Below are positions 25,189 through 32,840 of a stretch of 64,000 nucleotides of DNA, one piece after another. Origin of the DNA: Paraburkholderia polaris (GTDB lineage: Bacteria; Pseudomonadota; Gammaproteobacteria; Burkholderiales; Burkholderiaceae); assembly GCF_012927345.1 (NCBI RefSeq), contig NZ_JABBGJ010000016.1:112721-176720 (forward strand), in the 5' to 3' direction. Each line of letters starts with the position of its first letter. The first letter of the stretch is position 1. A program made the position numbers and the translations under genes. A model generated the notes under the pieces. The model worked only from the letters and a program-made list of their open reading frames with translations, was not told where the DNA came from and ran no database searches.

Positions 25189-26157
25189 TTATTTCGCCGC
25201 CATCGCCTGGCGAGTGTATTTCTGCACGACGAATTCCGAGTAATCCGGTTGGGCCTTCAGATTGCCCAACGCAATTTGCGTTGCCATCGCGGTCTGCAAC
25301 GCAGCTTTCGAAACCTCTACGCCTTTGGGATAGACACCTTCCGTCAGCATGCGATGCACGGCAGCATCGACGACAGCGGGTTCAAGCGTCGGGAATTCCT
25401 TCTTCGCAATCGCGGCCGCCGCCGTGGGATTGGACTGCATGTACACGATCGCTTCCTGCAAGCCATTGACGAGCCGCTGCGCGGCATCCGGGTCGACATT
25501 CTTGCGGGCGGTAATGGCGGCGAACGTGTAGTCGCCATACAGTTTCGGGAAGCCGACCACGACCTTCATGCCATGCGCCACGGCGCGATCGAGGTTGGGC
25601 TCGGACATCACGCCCACTTTCACCTGACCCGCGAACAACGGTCCGATTTCCGTGCCTTGCTGAACCTGGACCAGCTTCACACTGCTCTGGTCCATGCCGT
25701 TTTCCTTGAGCAGTTTCAGAAAGAGCGACGTGCCCGTGGTCGGCATCATGGCCGATACCACTGTTTGCCCCTGCAGGTCTTTCACCGACTTGAAGTTGAC
25801 GTCCTGCGTCGTGACGATCCAGTCCGCTGCGCCGTTCGCCACGTCGGCGATCACATTGACGGGTGCGCCCCGCGACGCTGCAATTGCGGTCCATTCGGGT
25901 CCATGCATCGAGAAGTCCGAACTGCCGGAAATCACGGCGGTCAGCGCTGCGCTCGGGGAACCGGCGGTTTGCTTGGTGACCTCAAGTCCTGCTTTTTTGA
26001 AGAAGCCGCCGTCCATCGCGACATAGAGCGGCAGGTACAGCATCGATTGGAAGCCTTGCGACACCACGACTTGCTTGTCCGCGGCGAAGGCGTGCCCGAC
26101 GAACGAGCATGCCAGGACAGCAGACAGTACAGCGGACCATTGCTTCGACAACATCAT
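25189..26157 (-). CDS. NMT1/TauA-type ABC substrate-binding protein (orphan)
   Basis: The 322-residue product has a Sec signal peptide (LSAVLACSFVGHAFA|AD) and the NMT1/SsuA-type binding fold: FQSMLYLPLYVAMDGGFFKK, VTKQTAGSPSAALTAVISGS and DWIVTTQDVNFKSVKDLQGQ. Such proteins bind sulfonates, pyrimidine precursors or other aromatics or heterocycles. GGAGAAACCTC precedes the double ATG. No permease or ATPase gene is adjacent, which is unusual; it lies between a threonine aldolase gene (40 bp upstream) and a serine hydrolase gene in an apparent three-gene operon. Confidence 0.88.
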   Translation of the reverse strand: MMLSKQWSAVLSAVLACSFVGHAFAADKQVVVSQGFQSMLYLPLYVAMDGGFFKKAGLEVTKQTAGSPSAALTAVISGSSDFSMHGPEWTAIAASRGAPVNVIADVANGAADWIVTTQDVNFKSVKDLQGQTVVSAMMPTTGTSLFLKLLKENGMDQSSVKLVQVQQGTEIGPLFAGQVKVGVMSEPNLDRAVAHGMKVVVGFPKLYGDYTFAAITARKNVDPDAAQRLVNGLQEAIVYMQSNPTAAAAIAKKEFPTLEPAVVDAAVHRMLTEGVYPKGVEVSKAALQTAMATQIALGNLKAQPDYSEFVVQKYTRQAMAAK

Positions 26158-26197
26158 GAGGTTTCTCCGGGAGAGTATGCGTAACGGCAAGGCTTGC

Positions 26198-27253
26198 TCA
26201 AGCGCGCATGGCCATCGCCCGTGCCACGGACAACATGATTTGCGATGCCGTCTCCGCATCCTGGGCCGTCACGTCAAGATGCGTGGTGACGCGAATGAAG
26301 TTGCCGCCGATCGCACGCACCCGCACACCTTCGGACCGGCATCGCTCGGCGAAGCGTTCGGCGTTGATGGATTCCGGGTCGAAGGTAAAGCGCAGGATGT
26401 TTGTACTCGGCCGCGCCGGATCGAAGCGGAACAGATCGCAGGCCGACAGCCTGCGCCAGATCGCTTGTGCGTGCGCATGGTCGTCCTTGAGTTGCTCGAC
26501 GTGGTGCTCCAACGCATAAAGGCCGGCGGCGGCGAGTATGCCGGATTGCCGCATTGCGCCGCCCAAACGGTATTTCCATTGCCAGGCATCACGCACAAAG
26601 TCGGCGCTGCCACACAAGACGGCTCCCACAGGGCAGCCTAGCCCTTTGCTGAGGTCGATCCACGCGCTATCCCAACCGGCGGCGTATTCTGCGGCGGCGA
26701 TACCAGTGGCTGCGGTCGCGTTCAGCAGTCGGGCGCCGTCGAGATGACATTTCAGGCCGTGCAAGTGGGCAGCATCACGCACCGCTTGCAGTTGCGGCAA
26801 GGGCCAGACGGCGCCGCCGGAAAAGTTCGTGGTCTGTTCGGCCGTGAGCAGGGTCGAACGCGGTGCCGTTCGGGTAGCTGGCCGTATCGCATCGATGACC
26901 TGCTGCACGTCGAAGATGCCGTGCGGCGACGGCAGTGCACAAATCGACACGCCGGCAAGCGCGGCGGCACCCGCCGCTTCTGTCCCATAGATGTGCGATT
27001 GATGGTCACAAATCAGTTCGTCGCCCGGCCGGGTGTGGGTAAGGATGGCCACCAGGTTGCACATGGTGCCCGACGGCATGAACACGCCGGCTTCCAGGCC
27101 CAGCAGATCCGCCACCGTTTCGCACAGTTGCAATGTGGTCGGGTCGTCGTCGGATTGCTCGTCGCCGACCACCGCCTGTGCCATGGCGGCACGCATGCCG
27201 GGCGTCGGCCGGGTCTGGGTGTCGCTGTAGAGATCAATGCAATCAGGTTTCAT
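26198..27253 (-). CDS. Low-specificity threonine aldolase (PLP beta-eliminating lyase)
   Basis: A 351-residue fold-type I PLP enzyme that cleaves threonine or allo-threonine (or phenylserine analogues) to glycine and an aldehyde. It starts IDLYSDTQTRPTPGMRAAMA and has VGDEQSDDDPTTLQL, CDHQSHIYGTEAAGAAALAG, HLDGARLLNATAATG (the cofactor Asp) and WIDLSKGLGCPVGAVLCG with the PLP lysine. The length is normal. Its stereospecificity cannot be judged. It is first in the strand order aldolase, binding protein, serine hydrolase. Confidence 0.9.
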   Translation of the reverse strand: MKPDCIDLYSDTQTRPTPGMRAAMAQAVVGDEQSDDDPTTLQLCETVADLLGLEAGVFMPSGTMCNLVAILTHTRPGDELICDHQSHIYGTEAAGAAALAGVSICALPSPHGIFDVQQVIDAIRPATRTAPRSTLLTAEQTTNFSGGAVWPLPQLQAVRDAAHLHGLKCHLDGARLLNATAATGIAAAEYAAGWDSAWIDLSKGLGCPVGAVLCGSADFVRDAWQWKYRLGGAMRQSGILAAAGLYALEHHVEQLKDDHAHAQAIWRRLSACDLFRFDPARPSTNILRFTFDPESINAERFAERCRSEGVRVRAIGGNFIRVTTHLDVTAQDAETASQIMLSVARAMAMRA

Positions 27254-28022
27254 AGGCGTTCAGTTCTTGGTCGCGTCGCAGAGGGACGAGTCCGCTCCGA
27301 TCGGCTGCGCGAGCGGCAGGCGCTCATGGCAGTCAGTCGCCTGTTGACAGGCTTGGCCGATGTGTCAGCGCCAGCGCTTCCTCAGAAGCGCGACAGGCAA
27401 TAGCGCTGCAGCGTGCCGGATACGGCGAGCCAGAGGGTCTTCCGGTTTCCGCTAGAGTCCCACCGGATATCCATCCTTGCGGTGATCGGGCGCGGCGGCA
27501 TAGGCGCCGTTGTCCAGACGCAATGCTGCCTGCCCGCAGCCAGACTAGACATCAAAGCTCGGTGAGAGGGAGACCGGATGCCCACGGGAGGTCAGTCCGT
27601 CTCGCGGATCGCGGCACCTGCAATTTAACACGCCATGTTGCATTTTGCATTCAATGATCAAAACTCTCGCCCGAATGCACATGTGCCTGATCCTTTCCAA
27701 CCTCGGAAACTACGCACGCACGCTAAGCGTCTGCTTTGATGATGACGTCCAAATGCCGGTGGTCTGACAAACAGCGTCAGTGGTCAGAAAAATTAGCGGT
27801 TGTTCATCTATAACGCTTATTCATGGTGCAAAGCGTCGCACTTCCGTGCATTCACGCTTTCACGCAGTGCTTAAACCGTCCCACAAATAAGCTAAGCGTT
27901 GCTTGGTGCGCAACGCGGTTCTCCCCTATCACTGACCATCGCACGATTCCGCCGGCGCTCAGAAACCCATGGCAAATAGATTGCATTCAAAATTCAATCA
28001 TTTGATTTAATGCACATGCTTG
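27254..28022. other. Gene-poor AT-richer stretch with a protein fragment
   Basis: About 770 bp with no intact gene. It contains the short reading fragment at 27452-27544 (listed separately) and an AT-rich part (27640-28020) with repeated attcaa/attgaa motifs, for example gcattcaatgatc at 27647 and gcattcaaaattcaatc near 27983, which may be old operator sites. The promoter of the threonine aldolase operon should lie at its left end. Confidence 0.45.
27452..27544 (-). pseudogene. Possible C-terminal fragment of a gamma-glutamyltransferase-like protein
   Basis: Thirty in-frame codons end RLDNGAYAAAPDHRKDGYPV-GL-stop. An Asp-x-Arg-x-Asp-Gly ending like this is typical of gamma-glutamyltransferase C-termini. 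The frame is closed by a stop just upstream, so only a decayed piece remains. The family call is weak. Confidence 0.3.
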
Positions 28023-28384
28023 ATGTCGAAAATACTGGAACAGATGCCCGATCTCGGCGGCCCCGCGCAGCCCTCGCTCGCGCCCACGACCGACATCGGC
28101 ATGATGGCGCGCTTCATCACTGCAGCCAATGTCCCGCCGGCCGGCAACAATTTCGAGCAATGGAAGGACGCCAGGTTTGAGACAGCGCTGGATACCTTGT
28201 CCAACGAAACGGACCCGGCAATTATCCAGGCCTCCTACCGCGCAGCGAACGAGCGTCTGGTGGGCGACCCGCCGTGGCTGTACATCGTGCACGACATGAA
28301 CCCGCGCGCGTTCAGCAAGCGAGTGCACGGCTTCGTCCCGCGCAGTCCTGGTTGACTGATCTGATTCTGGTCAGTGTGCAGTAA
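28023..28384 (+). pseudogene. C-terminal remnant of a family-5 (peptide/nickel) ABC binding protein, frameshifted
   Basis: The open frame contains NNFEQWKDARFETALDTLSN, YRAANERLVGDPPWLYIVHD and MNPRAFSKRVHGFVP, the usual C-terminal part of SBP_bac_5 proteins. Near 28340 the frame shifts; continuing in the next frame gives QSWLTDLILVSVQ and TAA at 28382-28384, which is the expected family end. About 400 N-terminal residues are missing. So the gene is both truncated and frameshifted. Confidence 0.75.
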
Positions 28385-28702
28385 GACCGAGGCGCGGCGT
28401 TCAGCGCCGCCTATACGAGCCTGTCGGGGGCCTATTTCACTGACGGCCATCTCGTCGAGGATCCGTGCCTGCCGCTCGACGAGGTGGATCAACAGGGGCA
28501 ACCGACCCGCCTCACGCGCTTCGTCAACCTTCTCGATAAGTGCGCGCTGTCGCTGCCAAACGGCTTTACTGCTGAGCGCTTGCCGAGTTCGCTGCAAATC
28601 GTTTGCCGTGGATATGAAGAATCGCTGGCGCTGCGTATCGGCCAGGCTTATCAGCAGGCGACTGACTGGCATGAGCGGATGCCGCCCGCTGTCGAGCAAT
28701 GA
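28385..28702 (+). pseudogene. C-terminal remnant of an amidase-signature enzyme
   Basis: From directly after the binding-protein stop the same frame reads AAFSAAYTSLSGAYFTDG, then PLDEVDQQGQPTRLTRFVNL, DKCALSLPNGFTAERLPSSL and QIVCRGYEESLALRIGQAYQ, ending at TGA 28700-28702. This matches the C-terminal end of amidase-signature (AS) proteins. The catalytic Lys-Ser-Ser part is absent, so it is inactive. The abutting remnants suggest that one or more deletions fused pieces of a former transporter-amidase cluster. Confidence 0.75.
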
Positions 28703-28827
28703 GCCGCGCGTGAGGTGGACCGGGAAAAGTGGCGGCCGACGCTCCGTACAATTGAGGAATGGAGGTATCGATGAACCGAATCCCTAAGGCCACCTACACG
28801 AAGGAATTTCTTGAAGAAGGCCGGTAG
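28700..28827 (+). mobile_element. 5' end of an IS3-type insertion sequence (remnant)
   Basis: A short frame at 28771-28827 reads MNRIPKATYTKEFLEEGR then stops, which is the usual N-terminus of IS3-family OrfA transposases, preceded by a ribosome site (ggaatggaggtatcg). The upstream segment with tgaggtggaccgggaaaagtgg resembles an IS terminal region. Nothing else of the transposase is seen, so only the left end survives. Confidence 0.55.
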
Positions 28828-28925
28828 CATTCACGCAGCGCTTCTATTGAACAAGCTTAAGCAGATGTCGTGCAGTGCCGCTATGATTGCCGCTGCCATT
28901 CCTTGCCAACCCGTTGGAGAAAATT

Positions 28926-29123
28926 ATGCCAGAAGTCGTTGTTTACGCAGTAGCAGGGCGCTCACCCGAGCAAAAGAAAGCGCTGATGACGGGGATTACC
29001 AAAGCTGTGGTTGACAGCTTCGGTGTCGCCGCTGAACAGGTTGTCGTGCAGATCGTGGAGTCTTCACCAGACTCCAAGTCAAGGGGCGGCATTCCGTTTA
29101 GCGAGCGCCAGCGCACGCCTTGA
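28926..29123 (+). CDS. 4-oxalocrotonate tautomerase family protein
   Basis: A 65-residue protein of the tautomerase superfamily. After the initiator Met comes Pro (MPEVVVYAVAGRSPEQKKAL), the catalytic N-terminal proline of 2-hydroxymuconate tautomerase, followed by MTGITKAVVDSFGVAAEQVV, VQIVESSPDSKSRGGIPFSE with the catalytic Arg region. It appears complete and has a good ribosome site (TTGGAGAAAATT). It is the only intact gene in a 2-kb patch of fragments, and its 3' end overlaps the antisense end of a gluconolactonase fragment. Confidence 0.85.
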   Translation: MPEVVVYAVAGRSPEQKKALMTGITKAVVDSFGVAAEQVVVQIVESSPDSKSRGGIPFSERQRTP

Positions 29124-29348
29124 ACCCGTATCCCAGCGCATGATGCGGTTGTTCGGAATATCGCTCCACAGCAGGAAGCGGCGGTCGCCGAACCACACCG
29201 GTCCTTCGCCGAAGCGCATGCCAGTCGCAAGCCGCTCGACCGCCGCGTTCGTGATCCGGTATTTGAGGGAGCGCGGATCGAGCACTTCCACTGCGGGATC
29301 GGGATAGGTTTCACTTTGTTGCCACATCGTGCCGACCCTTTCAGTCAA
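29079..29348 (-). pseudogene. N-terminal remnant of an SMP-30/gluconolactonase-family protein
   Basis: The frame begins as a normal SMP-30/gluconolactonase: ERLATGMRFGEGPVWFGDRR (the EGP glutamate is a metal ligand) and FLLWSDIPNNRIMRWD. Homology stops near 29140, and the remaining codons run antisense into the tautomerase gene. Full-length relatives have about 300 residues with six beta-propeller blades; only the first remains. Its start lies 4 bp inside the end of the upstream SDR gene, so the pair used to be an operon. Confidence 0.75.
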
Positions 29349-30199
29349 CGGGGCTGCTTGATAAACGCTTCGAATGCCCCGGCATAATCCGGATGCCAGC
29401 GCGACAACGGGGGCCGGTTCTCAACGATATCGCCTGCCGCCCATCGAATGCGTAGTTCGTCGAGTGAACGCGGCACGTCGTTGTCGGGACACAGGATGTA
29501 GAAATCGCCGGCATCGAGACGCTCGAACATGAAATCGACGGTCTGCTCGGGCGTCCATGCGCCGGCGGGCTTTTCCACGCGGCCGTTGCGTGTCAACTCC
29601 GTGAACACGAAGCCAGGAATCAGCAGATGAGCGCTAATCTGGCTGCCGGCGGTGTTGCGCAGTTCGTGCTGCAGCGCCTCGGTGAACGCTTTCAGACCGG
29701 CCTTCGCAACGTTGTATGCCGGGTCGCCCGGCGGCGTTGTGATGCCTTGCTTTGAGCCGGTGTTGATCACGAGCCCCGGACGACCGCGCTTGATCATGTC
29801 CGGCACGAAGATCTGCGTGCCGTGGATCACGCCCCACAGGTTGACACCCAGCACGCGCTCCCAGTTCTCGGTTGGACCGAATATCCCGCTGCCGGGCTGA
29901 ATGCCGGCATTGTTCATCAGCACATCGGTTCCACCGAAGCGTTCGACGACGGTTGCGTGCAGGCGGCGAACGTCGTCGGCAACGCTGACGTCAGTCTCGA
30001 CCGCGAAGACATCTTGCGCGCCGTTTGCGCTCAGCGCGGCGATTTCCTCCACCGCCCGCGCGAGGCGCTCGGCGCCAAGGTCGGCAATGCAGATGCGCAG
30101 CCCAAGCTGTGCAAAACGTTTGGCAGCAGCCAGGCCAATGCCGGCGCCGCCGCCGGTGATCACGGCGACGGCGCCCGGCGTCAGGGCAGAATGAGTCAT
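29345..30199 (-). CDS. Short-chain dehydrogenase/reductase
   Basis: A 284-residue SDR with ALTPGAVAVITGGGAGIGLA (cofactor motif TGGGAGIG), CIADLGAERLARAVEEI, DVLMNNAGIQPGSGIFGPTE, and YNVAKAGLKAFTEALQHELR (catalytic YxxxK). The start is the ATG after ACGAGGATTCTG; longer in-frame starts are not family-like. It overlaps the truncated gluconolactonase gene by 4 bp (ATG/TGA region), suggesting that the two once formed an oxidation-lactone hydrolysis pair, possibly a sugar dehydrogenase plus lactonase. Confidence 0.9.
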   Translation of the reverse strand: MTHSALTPGAVAVITGGGAGIGLAAAKRFAQLGLRICIADLGAERLARAVEEIAALSANGAQDVFAVETDVSVADDVRRLHATVVERFGGTDVLMNNAGIQPGSGIFGPTENWERVLGVNLWGVIHGTQIFVPDMIKRGRPGLVINTGSKQGITTPPGDPAYNVAKAGLKAFTEALQHELRNTAGSQISAHLLIPGFVFTELTRNGRVEKPAGAWTPEQTVDFMFERLDAGDFYILCPDNDVPRSLDELRIRWAAGDIVENRPPLSRWHPDYAGAFEAFIKQPR

Positions 30200-30375
30200 C
30201 AGAATCCTCGTGGGTGCTGGAATCGCGGCGCCAACAAGCGACTGCGATCCCGATCCGTTGAAACAGTGAGGCGGCGATCCTAGCATGAACATTTTTTTTG
30301 CGTGACCGAGCGGGCTCCCGCTGACAAGCGGTCCTAAGCATGGCGGCGGTATCGCTGCGCGGCGCCAGTCGAGCG

Positions 30376-31290
30376 TCAGGTCGCCACCACGGGCAATTTG
30401 AGCAAGTCCAGGAAAGCACGGGCGACGGGTATGAGCGGTTCTCTCGCACTTCCCTTAAAAACGGCCGCGAGTTCCCAGCATGGCTCCTCGGCTTCGCGCA
30501 GGCGCGCCGTTGCGATCCGCGCGCCGCGCGTGTTGCTGCCCCTTGCGGCGACCACGGATTCGGGCACCATGGTGATCGCAAGCCCATGTGCGGCCAGTTC
30601 AAGCAACATTGGCATGTCGTTGACTTCGAAGCTGGTCCGGCGCTGCAGCCCTGCGGCCGCAAAGGATCGATCGACGAGCCGCCGCACGCCCCACTCCGGG
30701 CGCAGGTCAGCGAATGTTTCGTCGATGAGATCGGCCAGCGCCAGCCCGCTGGCGCCCGCAAGTCGATGCTGCGCCGCGCAGACGACCACCATTGCTTCGC
30801 ATGCGAACATATGCGATCCGAGATCGTCGAGCGTCGTATCCGGCGGCTGTGTGAACGCGAGGTCGAGGCGCCCTTCCCGCACCTCGTCAATCAACGCGCG
30901 CGAGCCGTCCAGTGTCAATTCGATATCGATCCCACCGAACGCGGCCCGAAACTGTCCCAGAGCAGCGGGCAGGTCGACGAAAGGCGCGAGACCGTGAATC
31001 GCACCGATACTCAGCCGGCCGCGTGCGAGCCCGTGAACCTGCGTGACGGCGTGCCGCGCGTCGCGCGCGGCAGCCAGTACCCGCTGCGCCTCTGCGAACA
31101 GCACTTCGCCGGCAGGCGTCAAGGCGACGCGCCTCGTGCTGCGATTGAACAACGGTCCGCCCAGGTCCTCTTCCAGCGAGCGGATCGACGCAGACAATCC
31201 GGACTGCACAAGGTTGAGGCGCCGCGCCGCGCGCGTGAAATGCCGCTCTTCTGCGACCGCCATGAAATGTTCCAGCTGCTTCAAATCCAC
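30376..31290 (-). CDS. LysR-family transcriptional regulator
   Basis: A 304-residue LysR protein. Its N-terminal winged helix reads DLKQLEHFMAVAEERHFTRA and ARRLNLVQSGLSASIRSLEE, and the C-terminal periplasmic-binding-like effector domain runs from about residue 90 (GRLSIGAIHGLAPFVDLPAA). The GTG at 31290 (V-DLKQLEHF) is chosen because it gives the usual start; an ATG 33 bases upstream adds atypical residues. It is divergent from the aldo/keto reductase and upstream of the SDR on its own strand, so both are plausible targets. Confidence 0.9.
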   Translation of the reverse strand: MDLKQLEHFMAVAEERHFTRAARRLNLVQSGLSASIRSLEEDLGGPLFNRSTRRVALTPAGEVLFAEAQRVLAAARDARHAVTQVHGLARGRLSIGAIHGLAPFVDLPAALGQFRAAFGGIDIELTLDGSRALIDEVREGRLDLAFTQPPDTTLDDLGSHMFACEAMVVVCAAQHRLAGASGLALADLIDETFADLRPEWGVRRLVDRSFAAAGLQRRTSFEVNDMPMLLELAAHGLAITMVPESVVAARGSNTRGARIATARLREAEEPCWELAAVFKGSAREPLIPVARAFLDLLKLPVVAT

Positions 31291-31335
31291 GTTGGCACTC
31301 TTTCTGCAGAGACGATTAATCACGAAAACTGCACA

Positions 31336-31372
31336 ATTGAATCATATCTTTCTATTGGAATGGTAATTCAAT
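31336..31372. promoter_or_regulatory. Inverted-repeat candidate operator in the LysR/aldo-keto reductase divergent region
   Basis: ATTGAAT (31336-31342) and ATTCAAT (31366-31372) form an inverted pair in AT-rich DNA between the divergent lysR and aldo/keto reductase genes. Similar attcaa/attgaa motifs occur at 27.65 and 27.98 kb. Confidence 0.45.
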
Positions 31373-31495
31373 CTCCGCTATCGTCGGACGTCTGTGGACG
31401 TCAAGGAACACTGGGCACGAAATGCGGGCGCAATGGGACTTAACGACCGCACGCCGGCTGTGAATCCTCGCAACATACATGGAGATTGTTTCATC

Positions 31496-32551
31496 ATGGA
31501 CTACCGTCAACTTGGCCGTTCGGGCCTCAAAGTGTCGACCATCACGCTTGGCACGATGACGATGGGCGGCAAAGGCAAATTCGCGAGCGTCGGCGAGGTT
31601 GGCCTCGACGAGGCACGCCGACAGATCGACATGTGCATCGACGCGGGTGTCAACCTGATCGATACTGCGGACGTCTATTCAAACGGTGCGTCGGAGGAAA
31701 TCGTCGGCGAGGTGCTCGGCGGCAAGCGCAAAGGCGGCGTACTGATTGCGACGAAAGCCCGCTTTCCCATGGGTGACGGCCCGAACGACCGGGGTCTGTC
31801 ACGACATCATTTGATAGAAGCCTGCGAGGCAAGCTTACGCCGTCTCAAGACCGACGTGATCGACCTCTACCAGGTGCACGAATGGGACGGACTCACGCCG
31901 CTCGAAGAAACGCTTGAAGCGCTCGACCTGCTTGTCCGGCACGGCAAGGTCCGCTATGTCGGCTGCTCGAACTACTCAGGCTGGCACCTGATGAAGGCGT
32001 TGCATGTGAGCGAGCGCGATCGCCTGCCGCGCTTCGTGAGCCAGCAGATCCATTACACGCTCGAAGCACGCGAAGCGGAATACGAACTCGCGCCGATCGC
32101 ACTCGATCAAGGCCTGGGCATTCTCGTCTGGAGCCCGCTCGCAGGCGGCCTGCTGTCGGGTAAGCACCGCCGCGACGCGACGCCCGAGGGCACGCGTCAG
32201 CTCGCCGGCTGGACGGAGCCGCCGATCCGCGACGCCGAACGACTGTGGTCGATTGTCGACACGCTTGTCGAGATCGCCGGCGAGCAGAATGTCTCGGCCG
32301 CTCAGGTCGCGCTCGCATGGACGCTCGGGCGCGCCGCCGTCACGTCGGTCATCATTGGCGGGCGCAACGAAAAGCAACTGCTCGACAACCTCGGCGCGGC
32401 AAACCTCAGGCTGAGCGCCGAACAGCGCGAGCGGCTCGACAAGGTGAGCGCGCCGCCCCTCCTCTACCCGTACTGGCATCAGGTGCAAACCGCGCACGAT
32501 CGTCTTTCAGTTGCGGACCTGTCCCTGCTGGGACCCCATCTCAAGGCGTAG
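31496..32551 (+). CDS. Aldo/keto reductase
   Basis: A 351-residue NADPH-dependent oxidoreductase of the aldo/keto reductase superfamily (AKR11/12-like). It starts MDYRQLGRSGLKVSTITLGT and has the catalytic tetrad Asp-Tyr in NLIDTADVYSNGASEE, Lys in VLIATKARFPMG and His in DLYQVHEWDGLTPLEETLEA, followed by the cofactor loop SVIIGGRNEKQLLDNL. The internal start is preferred because MDYRQLGRSGL is the family N-terminus and GGAGA lies upstream. It sits divergent from a LysR gene and upstream of a Gfo/Idh gene and an MFS gene, suggesting sugar or polyol catabolism. Confidence 0.92.
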   Translation: MDYRQLGRSGLKVSTITLGTMTMGGKGKFASVGEVGLDEARRQIDMCIDAGVNLIDTADVYSNGASEEIVGEVLGGKRKGGVLIATKARFPMGDGPNDRGLSRHHLIEACEASLRRLKTDVIDLYQVHEWDGLTPLEETLEALDLLVRHGKVRYVGCSNYSGWHLMKALHVSERDRLPRFVSQQIHYTLEAREAEYELAPIALDQGLGILVWSPLAGGLLSGKHRRDATPEGTRQLAGWTEPPIRDAERLWSIVDTLVEIAGEQNVSAAQVALAWTLGRAAVTSVIIGGRNEKQLLDNLGAANLRLSAEQRERLDKVSAPPLLYPYWHQVQTAHDRLSVADLSLLGPHLKA

Positions 32552-32772
32552 CGTGTGATGCGGCCGGGATCGCCCTCCCCGGCCGCCCTGAAGGATCGCA
32601 GGTCATACCCAGATGTCCCCCTTGGCCGGATCGCAGTAGCTCCATCGTGAAGTCGACTCGCGCGTGCAGCGACTTCACTTGACCGTGGCGCGCCGTCATG
32701 AGCCTGCCGCGCCATCAAGCCGATGGATGCCCCTTCATTCCCGGCGTCACTCATCCGCGATCGACATCGTGC

Positions 32773-32795
32773 GCTGCCACCGGGCCGGTGGCAGC
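32773..32795. promoter_or_regulatory. Perfect palindrome with 11-bp arms upstream of the Gfo/Idh gene
   Basis: GCTGCCACCGG and its exact complement are separated by one G. It lies 45 bp before the Gfo/Idh start and 221 bp after the aldo/keto reductase stop. It could be an operator for this gene or a hairpin terminating the upstream gene (no T-run follows). The remaining 289-bp spacer shows no gene. Confidence 0.55.
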
Positions 32796-32840
32796 GGCGC
32801 CTCGCTCGCATTCAAGCTAACGACGTAACACCGAATCACC

